NCBI GenBank assembly: GCA_027422505.1
Contig: JAPQWV010000299.1
Span: forward strand, 124,001 to 188,000
Reading direction: 5' to 3'
Origin: Craterostigma plantagineum
Lineage: Eukaryota; Streptophyta; Magnoliopsida; Lamiales; Linderniaceae
DNA length: 64,000 nt
A program made the position numbers and the translations under genes. Under the pieces are notes generated by a model. The model saw nothing but the letters and a program-made list of their open reading frames with translations. It was not told the origin of the DNA and did no database searches. Position 1 is the first letter of the stretch. Every line of letters begins with the position of its first letter. This document shows, piece by piece, positions 1 through 11,358 of the stretch.

Positions 1-2185
1 CTCCGAACCATTGCTAGCAAGTTAGCTTACTAGTCACTTCGGAGTATTGAGTCTATTAGAGGAAAGAAGATTACCGCATGTTAAATCTGGTTGTGTTATT
101 CTATTTTACTTATTTGAAAAAAAAAATCAAAAAATAAAGAGAGGAAGATCGAAAAAAAACGAGTAAAAAGAAAACAAAGAAAACAAAAAAAAAAGGAAAA
201 AAAAAAAAAAAAAAATATATTTAAAAAAAAACAAGAGGGTTACACTAGCTTTTCAGAATTATTTTCTCGAGCTCTCAGTAATAGTTTTTAGTGCGTTTTT
301 ATAGTAGTTCGAGTTTCCATTATTTGATATCGTGTTTTGTTGCTATAGGGTATAAACATGGAAGCGATTTAGTGACTAACATGCTTGACTACCCACTTAT
401 CACATATGACAGATCCTTATTACCCTGAGCCCCATTATAACCTTGATAAGACCTTTTGATTCGTTCACGATATCTACTATGTGAATATGATGTGACATAT
501 TTGCAAGCTTAGAATAATGTCTTTCTGCTGTGCATTGCGCGTTTTTATACAAATCCCGTTAAACATTTTTGAGTTAATTAAGCGACCCCTGTGAGAGTTG
601 TTGATACGCGTTAGGATTCTGGAAATGCTTTTGTGCTATGATATGATCGTGAACTATTACTTCATGTCTCATGCCTGACTAATCACTCATTAGGTGACGA
701 CTATCTCGCCTTTCTTTTCTGAGAATAAACAGGATAGTTCATTTAGTGACGTAAATCCTAACTTGAATTAGTTTTTATCCGTTTTTATGATCGGGGACGA
801 TCGAAGGTAGTTTGGGGTTGTTGACAAGTTAGGATTTTACGAACATTTTAGACCCGAAAAATTGCGTAATTCCATAGTTATATGTCTATCTTCGGAAATA
901 TCCTATTGCATATTACTTATCATATTTTACAGGTAACAGAGCTTAAAGGGCCAAAAACATGGGCCAAAAATCAGCCCAAACTATGTGAGCCCATGAAGTC
1001 AAAATAAAAAATAAAAATAAAATCAGTGCATATATAGCAGCTTGAACAGCCCAACATACAGATAGATACAAGGAGGGAGAGAGAGAGAGAGGCAATACAC
1101 GATCGAAGTCGAACCGCACACCATTATTGAAGAAAAGGACCATGACACAACACGCAGACATGGGAAGGAAAGAAGACCGATGTTTACGGCTGAGCACACA
1201 CGACAAGCAGCACACAAAGAGCGGGCAAAAAATGGCCAACTGATTGAAAACTCAGAGGGACACACGAAACAAAGAAAAACCAGCTCGAGAAAATTGGGGA
1301 TGTTCGGCCGCTCTCGTGTTTCTCCTCATATCTATAAAAACGTCTTACAAAGAAAGGTCAGAGGGTAGCGTAAGTCGTATTGTTTTCATTATGTTTATGT
1401 TTAAACATTCGCTGCTTTCGCTGATTAATATGTTAGCGTAAGTCGTTTTGTGATTAAGGCCGTATTAGGCCAAATTATGAATCCGTATTGATGTTATCGT
1501 GCTTGATTCGTCGTATGTGCTAAGTTATGTGTTTTTCATTGGTATTAATGCTTGCGTATGATCGATCGCCATATGCCTGTTTTCTTGATTGGTTTATGAG
1601 ACCAAGGGGTGACTATACCAGTTAGAATTAGAGTGTCGAACACCACGACGTAAAACCGACCAGAGATGGAATCGGTTTTGTCCGTGTGGTTTCCGAGACT
1701 TTAGGCGTCGAAAGCGCCTAAACTCGGGGAAATTCATAAAGCGAATGCGTGCGTAGTAACTACAGTCATATAGAAATATAGTTGATTGGTTCACTATCGC
1801 ATAGTGTTGCTAAACACGCGAGTGCGGGTTGCACGTGTATTAAAAATTTCTACCTTGACTATATTCATATTGATTATTTAAAATCGTTCGCATGAATACG
1901 TAGGATTAATCCGTGCCGAATATGTGCTTTACTCACGCTTGTCGTTATTAATTTAAAACCGTTATTGTTATTTGCGCTTTTATCTAGTTTGATTATTTTA
2001 TTTTTATATCTGAAAAAAAAAGAATCATAAAAACACCTTATTTAAAATTCGCTTTAGTCTAAATTAAGAACTCATAATAATATCTTAAAATTAATCGAGC
2101 TTCCTCGTGGATCGATACTTGGACTTACGTCCGTTTTATACTACTTACACGACCAAGTACACTTGCTAGTATTGGAGCGTGTCAA
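1..2185. other. Unassigned AT-rich sequence, possible gypsy LTR remnant
   Basis: I recognise no gene here; the open frames are short and dissimilar to known proteins. There is an A-rich tract at about 116-236. The stretch at about 2096-2180 (CCTCGTGGATCGATACTTGG, then a run ending in CACTTGCTAGTATTGGAGCG) resembles the 3' end of Athila/Ogre-type gypsy LTRs, and the A-rich block near the left edge would fit the region before such an LTR. That is a resemblance only: no second LTR copy, PBS or TSD is visible. At about 2181 the sequence switches abruptly to a Copia RNase H tail, so this is probably a junction between two old insertions. Confidence 0.3.
1071..1092. repeat. (GA)n microsatellite
   Basis: A short GA-rich tract of about 22 bases within unassigned sequence. 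No gene is adjacent. Confidence 0.7.
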
Positions 2186-2350
2186 AAGAACTAATCATAT
2201 GTTAAGTATGATTTTATTCGTATTATCATTGTAGATAAGAAGGTGTTTACCAAGAAGATAACACGAAGGATAATCCTACGGATATGTTTACGAAGGCTCT
2301 TCCAGTTTCCAAGTTCAAGCATTGCTAGGACTTGATCGGTATTTCAGAAA
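2186..2350 (+). pseudogene. Copia RNase H C-terminal fragment (E1)
   Basis: Translation in two frames gives the end of a Ty1/copia RNase H: RTNH followed by VKYDFIRIII, then after a frameshift DNPTDMFTKALPVSKFKHC and a stop, then DLIGIS. The ADMxTKxL-type tail is diagnostic of the Copia RNase H C-terminus, which removes the RNA strand of the RNA:DNA hybrid. Only about 55 codons remain. A frameshift near 2238 and an in-frame TAG near 2325 disable it. It lies just upstream of the E1 LTR in the same orientation, the expected pol/3'-LTR order. The rest of this element is absent on the left, replaced by unrelated sequence. Confidence 0.8.
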
Positions 2351-2447
2351 TGGTGAACTAGCCCGTCAGGGCTAAGGTCGGAGGGAGACAGAGGTACTAC
2401 TGATCAAGGTGGAGTAATTTGTCGGGATCAAGGTCAAGGTAGAGATT

Positions 2448-2936
2448 TGTTGTGATGTGACCCTGACAAGCATGAGTTGAAAAGTCAAATGCGGCTTATG
2501 CAATTAAAGGGAAGCTTCACGTGGAAAAGCAAACGAAGAAAAAGAAATCATTTTGATTTCTTTATCAGGCGCAGATTTAATGTCAAAGGTGGACGACTGT
2601 TTTTTTTCCTTATGTACACATGAGATCTAATTACAGAAAAGCTCGCCTATAAATAGGCATGAGACATGGCATCAGAAATCACCACGACACAATAGATCTT
2701 CTGTCAGCCCGCTCAATTTTATTCTTACTGTCTTTGTAGCTGTTTTCGACATATCCTCCTTACGAGGTGTACTTGTCTATAATATCTCCACATAATAAAG
2801 AAGTTCTACCCTCCGACCCGTTGACGTATGTCATTCTGATCAAACTACGTAAATCTCGAAATTTATTTTCATCTCTTTTATTTTTTATCATCATTTCTCG
2901 GACAAATATATTATCGGAGATCAAAATATCCTAACA
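2448..2936 (+). repeat. Copia 3' LTR (E1)
   Basis: About 489 bp starting TGTTGTGATG and ending ATCCTAACA, the usual TG...CA boundaries. It follows the RNase H tail and a purine-rich stretch (AAGGTAGAGATT) that stands in the polypurine-tract position. A TATAAATA box lies inside. No matching 5' LTR is present, so the element is truncated on its left side and no TSD can be checked. Confidence 0.75.
2648..2656 (+). promoter_or_regulatory. TATA box in E1 LTR
   Basis: The sequence CTATAAATAGG lies about 200 bp into the LTR, the normal place for the retrotransposon promoter. It points rightwards toward the HIPP gene about 850 bp away. Confidence 0.6.
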
Positions 2937-3389
2937 AAACGCCTATGCCCAAACATTGGGAGGCTAAAAATATCGTTCACCCTTACCAATCAATGCCACA
3001 AACAAAATATGGCATTGCGAAACCAAGTTGGATATCCAATTTATGCGTCTGATCTTCATTATCTAGACTTCTAGCGATGTCACGCAGCATTATTACATTA
3101 CAAACTCACAGCACATATTCAAAACATCATTTTCGGCATCCTTTATATCATATTAAATACTTGATCTCGAAGGAAAAAGAAAGCACTTCAATGATAGGTT
3201 CATCTTTTTCTTTATATGGTTTAACTTAAGCAATTCCACGATGATTTGTCAGACTCAGAGTGGCTCACTTCACTATCCTCGACGTGGCTTCCACAGTCAA
3301 GGGGCAGTTCTGTCTTTTCCGCCATCGTGCTTGCTTTATGTCCCTTCTTGTAATTTTGTCCATCCGAAGTCATTTAAGCAGAAGTTTTT
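2937..3389. other. Upstream region of the HIPP gene
   Basis: About 450 bp between the E1 LTR and the gene core promoter. No open frame or repeat was recognised. It probably contains the gene's proximal promoter; the E1 LTR end is therefore close to the gene. Confidence 0.5.
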
Positions 3390-3400
3390 TATTATAAAGA
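3390..3400 (+). promoter_or_regulatory. Candidate TATA box of the HIPP gene
   Basis: TATTATAAAGA lies about 100 bp before the ATG and is followed at 3411-3437 by a CT-rich stretch (CTCTCTCTCTC and TCCTTTTT), a layout common at plant transcription starts. The implied 5' UTR is roughly 70 nt. The transcription start is inferred. Confidence 0.5.
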
Positions 3401-3498
3401 AGCGAAGTGCTCTCTCTCTCCTTTTTATTATTATTCCCTCACAAACTAATTCTTCGATCCCTTTGTTTTTGCCAACTTCACTTGCAAACGTAATCTGA

Positions 3499-4615
3499 AT
3501 GGAGAAAGAAAATCAAGGTGGAGGAGAGAATAACACTAACAACCTAGAACAACCATCTCTCAAGTACACGGTAATGAATCGAGAATATACATAATATAAT
3601 ATTAGCAGTTTGTAGACTCTCATGGTTTTCTTACCCTTAAAAAATCCTTGTACTTTTTGTCTCTGTGTACAGACATGGACCTTGCGTGTGTCTATTCACT
3701 GCGTTGGCTGCCAAAAGAAAGTGAAGAGAGTCCTTCAGAGCATCGAAGGTGACGTTTTCCGATATTATAATATCAGAAAAATGTCACGGCACTTAATTAT
3801 TTATTCGATAATCTTTTATCATCGTAGGAGTTTATAAGATAGAGATAGACTCGAAGCAACACAAAGTCACGGTGGCGGGTAACGTCGACCGCGAAACCCT
3901 AGTAAAAAAGCTGCAAAAATCAGGCAAGCAAGCCGAGCTTTGGGCCACAGCCGAAGAAGATTCTAATTCGAAGAAATCGAAAAAGTCGTCAAAATTAGAG
4001 GACGATGGCGATAATGATGATCAAAAGAGCGCATCGAATGGAGATAATCCCACGAAAGAAGAAAACAAAGGAGATGAATCTTGTGACGACGAAGATGATC
4101 AAACTGAGGAAAAAAAAGAGAATAAAATAAATAATAACATTAATATTAGTAATAATAATGCAGGTGCAGCGGCGAGTGGTGGTAATAAAAAGAAAAAGAA
4201 GAAGAAAAAGGGAAAAGCAAACCCTCCTAATGGTGCACCTGCAAGCAGTGGATCACAGGCCCCACCTCCTACCAATAACGGCGATCAGAATAAGAATCAG
4301 ATTCCCGGGATTCAACGTCAGCGCGTGGCTTCTTACCCTAATCATAATTATTCGGATGCTCGTGAATTTGTGATGAGTTACAATTCTGCGCGCGAGCCCA
4401 TGGCAAGTGAAGCAGCAGCAAATTCGTACTATTTCTACGATTCATCGTCGCCTGTGGCCATGGGTTCTTATTACACGACGCACTCGCAAATGCATAATTA
4501 TTACCATTCGCGGCCTCCACTTTATGATTCTTATATGAACGACTCTTATTATCGCCGCCACGAGGATGAAGACGATCGTTACGCAAAAGATGAGAACTTT
4601 TGCTCGGTCATGTGA
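3499..4615 (+). CDS. Heavy-metal-associated isoprenylated plant protein (HIPP), 3 exons
   Basis: Spliced gene: exons 3499-3570, 3673-3748 and 3828-4615, all introns GT...AG, joining in frame to 311 residues. Residues about 25-90 form an HMA (heavy-metal-associated) fold: TWTLRVSIHCVGCQKKVKRV, then VYKIEIDSKQHKVTVAGNVD across the exon 2/3 junction. The metal-binding CxxC is HCVGC. After it come an acidic/Ser-rich stretch, a run of eight lysines (possible nuclear signal), and a Tyr/Asn-rich tail ending CSVM, a CaaX box predicted to be farnesylated. HMA plus C-terminal CaaX defines the plant HIPP family, whose members bind metal ions and sit at membranes or in the nucleus. The start ATG gives a short leader before the HMA domain. 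No stops or frameshifts are seen, so the gene appears functional. Which HIPP subgroup it belongs to is not determined. Confidence 0.92.
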
Positions 4616-5433
4616 GCTTTTGGAATAGTTGTTTTAATATGATGTGTAGTATTTAAGGTATATATTATTGCATAGGATTGTGGGATTTTAATGAGGTCTT
4701 TGTATTTTGTAGATTACTAGAAGATTAATAATATATATTTATATATATACGACTTATAGCTTTGTCTAGTATTTTTTTAATATTATGGTCTTTATTATGG
4801 TCTGTCTCAATTGACCAATCAGACATTAATTATTATTAAAAAATAAAAGAACAACTTATTAAACCACGTACCTTCCATAACCTCACAATAACTATCAACT
4901 TTTATTTTTAGTATATTACTTATTAAAATTATTTAAGCGTAATTAATTTTATTTTATTGCACACATATAGGGTGTGCTAAAAATAATAATATATTATATT
5001 AAGCCTCAAGGTTGGCTATAAACTGCCGTAAAATTGTTCTGTCAATTTAGCTTTATTAAAAATAAAATGAAATTAAAATTTAAAAGAAAACCACTCACTA
5101 CTCCCAATTAATTACTATTTTCCTCCTCTATATTTAGTTAAAATTAACATAATTTATTTATATATGTGTGTGCAAAACATACTAGTACTAATAATGTGTT
5201 CATAGTCCTCACATTCAATTAAGTTCAGTCTGAATTTAAATTACTCACTGTAGCCTTAAGAATTCCACTGAGTTTGATAAGAAGGGCATCTGAATATCGC
5301 CCAATCCTACATCGGATTATGTCAGTGCGAAGTGCATTTGAATTTCTCTCGTTGTAGGTCGCGCTATTGTTCCCACACTTCGACTAAGTTCAGTTTGAAG
5401 TGTAGCTAAATTTCACTCAAATGTCAGCAAATG
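4616..5433. other. 3' flank of the HIPP gene
   Basis: AT-rich sequence with no coding potential. The first 150 bp should contain the 3' UTR. AATAATATAT near 4727 and AATAAAA near 4841 are candidate poly(A) signals. It ends at the target-site duplication of the E2 retrotransposon. Confidence 0.5.
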
Positions 5434-7085
5434 TGTAGACCTTGTCTGTCCAAATGTTTATGAGAGTTTTGATTATTCCAAGTAATTATGTATTATGGGG
5501 GTTACAATTTAGAAAACTCGATATATATGATATATATGATGTTTAAGTATGTGAAAATATTCGATTAAGTGCTTCAATATGATTTAAATCGTTAAGAAAA
5601 TCGAGTATATGTGATTTTGTGCTTAACTGGAATATTGCTGTGATCACCTGGATATGAGCCGTTTCGCATGAATGGAATCTCGCTGTGTGCCATATGTGGA
5701 AAATATACTATGTTGAGTGATATGTGAACTGTCCGCAAGAATAAGTTATTTTAGGAAAGAATATCAAAGTGATCATCTATGAACGACTGTATGCTATATA
5801 TATGGAAAAGATATCTGTTCGAGCTGCACAAGTGATTGAGCTATTTTAAGAAAGAATATCGTCGTGATCACCTGATATGAATGACTATGCTGTATATATG
5901 GAAAAGATATTTTGATTAAGTGCTTACATGTGATTGATCTATTTTAGGAAAGAATATCAATGATATATCCGTTGATTGCGATAATATTTGACTCTAAAAT
6001 CAGTGAATCATAATTTATCTTTCCTTATGCGAATTGGGATTTATATTTTGGAAAGTGATTTTTTGATTGAGATTATATGTAGTAATATGCTGATTGAGTC
6101 TATATATGGAATGTGCTAACAAACGGATGAGATCACCTTGGAAGGAAAGTAAGACTGTGGTATTTATGGTAAGAATTCATGTTGACCATTGAGCTTAATT
6201 GGTTTATTCTTGTCATGATTTCTTGAGTTAATGCACGTGATAATTGAACTGTCTCTTGCATATTTTCGTGCTTAACTTTCCTTGTGAAGTGTGGAAGCGA
6301 CTATTGGGTCTATATAGAAGAAAACACTTCACGTTGATGGGTACACAACGAACACACAAGCAAGCGAATCCCTTAGAGTTATTGAGCGTTAATTTGCGAT
6401 TCATTATTAGTTTGTGTTGAGCTTTCATTTGTGATTTCTGTACTCTTTGAGCGATCTTTAACAACACCCTACCCTAAACCATTGTCTTCGGACGTGTTGT
6501 GTCTTCGGACGTGTTGAACGCACAAAGGAGCACGGTTGGAGTCTTTCGCACGTGGAGGGACAAATTTTTTGGATTCGGTGGCCCTTCGGTAGCAAGCTGC
6601 ATCCAGTCGGGGAATTGGTTTCATGGGTTAACGACGTGGATCGAAACTTGGCGTGCGACAGCCTAGGTGGAGGTCTAGTTTCCTAAGTGTTTCGGTTGTG
6701 TAAGGGTCAATCATTTTGTAACCAGAACCGGTAATACCTAGTGATTGATTGGAACTCTTGGGGAGATCACACCCCAATGACAGGATTAAACCCCAGTTGG
6801 GGATATAACCTGTATAAAAATCCCGTCTCACATTACTTTCTGCTATTTACTTTCTATCAGACAAACCCGGAACGCGTACAAATAACTAGGTGATATCTAC
6901 GAAACGATTTCTGAAAATAACTTTATATTTTGAAACAAGGTTAGGGAGATAACGTTGATACTCGTACAGCTTTCTGGGAAACAACATACTCTGCAAATAT
7001 CTTCTTAAAGAAAAGTATTTTTCAAAGAAGAACAAGCCAAAATTTTTATAGCCTAATTCACCCACCCCCCTCTTAGGCATATTTT
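5434..7085 (+). repeat. E2 5' LTR, 3' end clipped
   Basis: Starts TGTAGACCTTGTCTG and matches the right LTR to ...CTTAGGCATATTTT, then diverges; the terminal ACACTTCA is missing. It contains diverged repeats of roughly 100 bp at about 5690-5960, each with GTGATCA...ATATATGGAAAAGATAT and TTAGGAAAGAATATC. Confidence 0.88.
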
Positions 7086-7097
7086 TATAGCCAAAGG

Positions 7098-8243
7098 TTA
7101 TTCTTTGTCGAACAACCTCCCGGTTTTGAAAAAGAAGAATTTTCAAATCACGTCTTCAAATTAAACAAAGCTAGGGCACCTAGGGCATGGTATGAAAGAA
7201 TGAGTAGGTTTTTACTAGACAATGAGCTTTACAACAGGAACAATAGATAACACTCTGTTTATAAAGTGCGAAGGGAATCACATACTACTTGTGCAGATAT
7301 ACGTTGACGATATCATATTTGGCAGCACTGACATCACTCTCTGCGAGAATTTTCTAAGTCTATGCAACAGGAATTTGAGATGAGCCTAATGGGAGAACTC
7401 ACGTACTTCCTTGGATTGCAAATCAAGCAATTGGATACGGGAACATTCATATCTCAAACGAAGTACACGAAGGAACTACTTGAAAAATTCGGAATGGCTG
7501 TTCCCAAGGTACTTCCCACTCCTATGCATCAGACCGCCAAAATTGACAGTGATAAACAAGGTACGCCCTTTGACCAAACTAAGTATAGAGGTATGATCGG
7601 AAGTTTGCTCTACCTTACGGCAAGCAGACCCGATATTACGTTTGCTACTAGTCTATGTTCTAGATATCAATCGAGTCCTAGGGAATCTCACTTGACAGTA
7701 GTCAAGCGGATACTTAGATATTTGAAAGGAACAATCAATTTTGGTATGTGGTATCCAAATTCCAAGGAATTCCCATTAATGGGATACTCGGACGCGGATT
7801 ATGCCGGTTCTAGGGAAGATAGGAAAAGCACTAGTGGTACTTGCCAAATACTAGGGAATTCCCTTGTATCTTGGTCCAGTCGGAAATGAAATGCCGTGGC
7901 CCTATCCACAACCGAAGCAGAATATATGGCCTTAAGGAAGTTGTTCACAGCAAATCCTTTGGATGAAATAGATCTCGAGTGATTACGGTTTAAGGTACGA
8001 CTAAATTCCTATTTCCTGTGATAGTACTAGTGCCATTAGTATCACTAAGAATCCCGTACACCACTCTCGAACTAAGCATATAGAGGTGAGACATCATTTT
8101 ATTCGAGATCATGTTCAGAAAGGGAATATCAGCGTGAACTTTGTAGGAACTAATGACCAGCTGGCTGATATCTTCACGAAACCCCTTATTGAGAGTAGAT
8201 TTTGTGATATTCGCGATCGATTAGGAATTATTGAGCTCAAATA
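7098..8243 (+). pseudogene. E2 pol remnant: reverse transcriptase and RNase H
   Basis: Starts inside RT (VEQPPGFEKEEF), runs through RAPRAWYERM, and after frameshifts shows the catalytic box [12 protein letters not shown] at about 7295-7330. The longest open part (7362-7889) carries GELTYFLGLQIKQL and SRPDITFATSLCSRYQ, then the RNase H motifs YSDADYAGS and DRKSTSG. After a stop (near 7889) the frame resumes with LSTTEAEYMA, and the tail [15 protein letters not shown] ... [11 protein letters not shown] ends at 8243. At least two frameshifts and several stops make it non-functional. In an intact element this polyprotein copies the RNA into DNA and degrades the template. Confidence 0.88.
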
Positions 8244-8762
8244 GGAAAGGTGACTAGATAAGTTAGCCCTTTAGTATTTCTTCGATCTTATCCCTTAGGA
8301 TCTCTTCGGCTTTATCTCTTGATTTTATTCATATTTTTCTTGATTCTACCTTCCTTATCTATCCTATTTCTTTCACTCATGGAAAGATTATTTTTTTTTC
8401 TCTAAATAGATTTCCTTCGAGATTTATGTCAAAATCTATTTTCAGCCAAAAATTCCTTATTATTTTTGAACTCTGATAACTAGTCCTTATTTCCTTCCTT
8501 AATCTCCACGAGATATCCTCTCCTCTTCATTTAATTCCATCCAATGGGCAGTTTCCTTATCCAGCCGTGATATTTGAAATTCAAATTTTGAAATCTTTTC
8601 CTCATCTGCCTCACGTCTAATCGATATCACATCTCTACAAAATCCTTTTCATTCTTATCCAAGAAGTTTTCGCCCTTTCTAACCATCAAATCTCTTCTTT
8701 ATCAATTCATTCAACCCCAAGTCTTTCACTTCATTATTTCGCTCCTCAATCCTTCGATCTCA
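8244..8762 (+). other. E2 spacer between pol and accessory frame
   Basis: About 500 bp rich in C and T (many CTTATC, CTTCC runs), with no coding potential. It resembles a leader ahead of the small frame that follows. Confidence 0.45.
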
Positions 8763-9075
8763 ATGGTAACGAAAACCAAAGGCGTCGGATCTGTCTCCGA
8801 CAAGAAGCAAAAGGCTGCTCTGATCAAATCTCAATCTCACCGAAAGCCATTTGTTCGAAACCAGGAAGAAAAGGGATGATGATAGCGACGACGAGCAGGG
8901 AACCATAGCTGATTTGAAACGAAGTATCAACGGCATCAAGGATGATAACAGGAAGAAGTTCGATGAGATCTCACGGCACTTTAAAAGGGTTAAAAAGTTT
9001 ATGAAGAAGATCTCCACGGCTCTGAATATCACTGAATCCTCATCTGCCTCATCTGATAGTGATTCCAGCCCTTAG
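8763..9075 (+). pseudogene. E2 accessory frame downstream of pol, frameshifted
   Basis: An ATG at 8763 in a good context opens a Lys/Ser-rich frame (MVTKTKGVGSVSDKKQKAAL) that stops near 8875. An overlapping frame from 8851 continues to 9075 with an acidic stretch (RDDDSDDEQG), an amphipathic basic helix (KFDEISRHFKRVKKFMKKI) and a Ser/Asp-rich end. The two parts look like one small protein of about 100 residues split by a frameshift. I do not recognise the family. Its site, between pol and the 3' LTR on the same strand, is where Sireviruses carry env-like or other extra frames, so it may be the remnant of one; no membrane segment is visible. Confidence 0.45.
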
Positions 9076-9772
9076 AACTTCGATCCCAGTGATCTCCTAG
9101 CTCTAGTATGCCTAGTTCCCGTCTGCGCTTAGTACTAAGTTCTTTTATTTTGCTGGTTTTTGGGTTAGTAGGCTGTGCGAAGTTGCACATTGTTTGGTAA
9201 GTTAATGGTGTTTTGGATCCCTCTCTTTTTTATGCTGAAGGGGGAGAATTTTGGGCAATTAATGCCGTGTTTTGGGTGTTTTGATTTGGTGTGGGGTCAT
9301 TCAATTTTTTGGCCCTTAGGTATCTTGGAGTATCGTGGAATGCGATTAATACTATCGGCTTGCTTTTATATGCTTATGTCTTAATCTCTCCGTGCTGAGT
9401 TTGTGATTTGTTAAGGAATAAGGAATTCCGCTCATAGGCAGGGGGATCAAACTGATATGATCTGATAATTTGCGACATTCCATGGTAACTTGTGACATTC
9501 CATATGATATGATCTGAAAATTTGTGACATTCCATGGTGACTTGTGACATTTCGTATGATATGACCTGGTAATTGCTATATATTTTTTATGATGTGCTTT
9601 ACATAGGAATATTAGCAATTAGACAGGGGAAGCATGCCTTAGAATTTGATAAATTAATTTGCTCTGATCATATGTCACATGCTTTGATACTTAAACATGC
9701 TATGTGCTAAAATTGTTTCATATCGAGTGTACTCATGTGCTTAAGATAGGCATTAATTACTTGTCATCATCA
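9076..9772 (+). other. E2 3' untranslated region
   Basis: Non-coding sequence between the accessory frame and the polypurine tract. It contains three tandem-like copies of TTGTGACATTCCATGGT-type sequence at about 9468-9560, each with CATATGATATGA nearby. Confidence 0.5.
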
Positions 9773-9785
9773 AAACGGGGGAGAT
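9773..9785 (+). promoter_or_regulatory. E2 polypurine tract
   Basis: AAACGGGGGAGAT ends directly at the TG of the right LTR. This is the primer site for plus-strand DNA synthesis. Confidence 0.85.
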
Positions 9786-11353
9786 TGTAGACCTTTTTGG
9801 TCCTAATGTTTATGAGAGTTTTGATTATTCCAAGTAATTATGTATTATGGGGGTACAATTTAGAAAACTCGATATGTATGATATATGATGTTTAAGTATG
9901 TGAAAATATTCGATTAAGTGCTTCAATATGATTTAAATCGTTAAGAAAATCGAGTATATGTGATTTTGTGCTTAACTGGAATATTGCTGTGATCACCTGG
10001 ATATATGAGCCGTTTCGCATGCACTGTGTGCTATATATGGAAAATATACTGTATTGAGTGATATATGAACTGTATGCAAGAATAAGTTATTTTAGGAAAG
10101 AATATCGAAGTGATCACCTATGAACAATTGTATGCTATATATATGGAAAAGATATTGAGCTGTACAAGTGATTGAGCTATTTTAGGAAAGAATATCGTCG
10201 TGATCACCCTGATATGAATGACTATGATGTATATATGGAAAAGATATTCTGATTAAGTGCTTACATGTGATGATCAATTTTAGGAAAGAATATCAATAAT
10301 ATATCCGTTGAGTGCGATAATATTTGACTCTAAAATCAGTGAATCATTAATTTATCTTTCCTTATGCGAATTGGGATTTATATTTTGGAAAGTGATTAAT
10401 TGATTGATATTATTTGTGGTAATATGCTGATTGAGTCTATATATGGAATGTGTTGACAAACGGATGAGATCACCTTGGAAGGAAAGTAAGACTGGTATTT
10501 ATGGTAGGAATTCATGTTGACCGTTGAGCTTAATTGGTTTATTCTTGGCATGATTTCTTGAGTTACAACGTGATAATTGAGCTGTCTTGTGCATATTTTC
10601 GTGCTTAACTTTCCTTGTGAAGTGTATACATCGAACACACAAGCAAGCGAATCCCTTAGAGTTATTGAGCGTTAATTTGCGATTCATTCGTAGTTTGTGT
10701 TGAGCTTTCATTTGCGATTCTGTACCCTTTGAGCGATCTTTAGCAACACCCTACCTTAAACCCTTGTGTTCGGACGTGTTGAACGCACAAAGGAGCACGG
10801 TTGGAGTCTTTCGCACGTGGAGGGACGAATTTTGTGGATTTGGTGGCCATTCGGTAGCAAGCTGCATCCAGTCAGGGAATTGGTTTCCTGGGTTAACGAC
10901 GTGGATCGAAACTTGGCGTGCGACAGCCTAGGTGGAGGTCTAGTTTCCAAAGTGCTTCGGTTGTGTAAGGGTCTATCATTTTGTAACCAAAACCCGTAAT
11001 ACCTAGTGATTGATTGGAACTCTTGGGGTGATAACACCCCAAGGACAGGATTAAACCCCAGTTGGAGATATAACCTGTATAAAAATCCCGTCTAACTTTA
11101 CTTCCTACTATTTACTTTCTGTGAGACAAACCCGTAACGCGTAGAAATAACTAGGTGATATCTGCGAAATGATTTCTGAAAATAACTTGATATTTTGGAA
11201 CAGGATTAAGGAGATAACGTTGATACTCGTGCAGCTTTCTGGGAAACAACATACTCTGCAAATATCTTCTTAAAAAAAGTATTTTTCAAAGAAGAACAAC
11301 GCCAATTTTTTATAGCCTAATTTACCCCCCTCTTAGGCATATTTTACACTTCA
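9786..11353 (+). repeat. E2 3' LTR
   Basis: 1,568 bp, from TGTAGACCTTTTTGG to TTTTACACTTCA, followed by the TSD AAATG. It is colinear with the left LTR with many small indels (the left copy carries an extra copy of GTCTTCGGACGTGTTG near 6485-6520), so the insertion is not recent. Confidence 0.9.
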
Positions 11354-11358
11354 AAATG

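Larger units (their letters stand above)
5434..11353 (+). mobile_element. E2: Sirevirus-like Copia retrotransposon, internally deleted
   Basis: A 5.9-kb element bounded by two long LTRs (5434-7085 and 9786-11353) and flanked by a perfect 5-bp TSD, AAATG, at 5429-5433 and 11354-11358. The order is LTR, partial RT, RNase H, small accessory frame, polypurine tract, LTR, all on the + strand. The PBS, gag, protease, integrase and first half of RT are gone: the left LTR stops about eight bases short of its end and is joined directly to RT sequence. Long LTRs and RT motifs such as [10 protein letters not shown] fit the Sirevirus (SIRE/Maximus) lineage. A solo LTR of the same family lies inverted at 21040-22851. 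Confidence 0.9.

Noticed and set aside
943..1441. Overlapping frames on both strands near 1 kb
   Set aside because: Short, low complexity, mutually overlapping and without similarity to known families.
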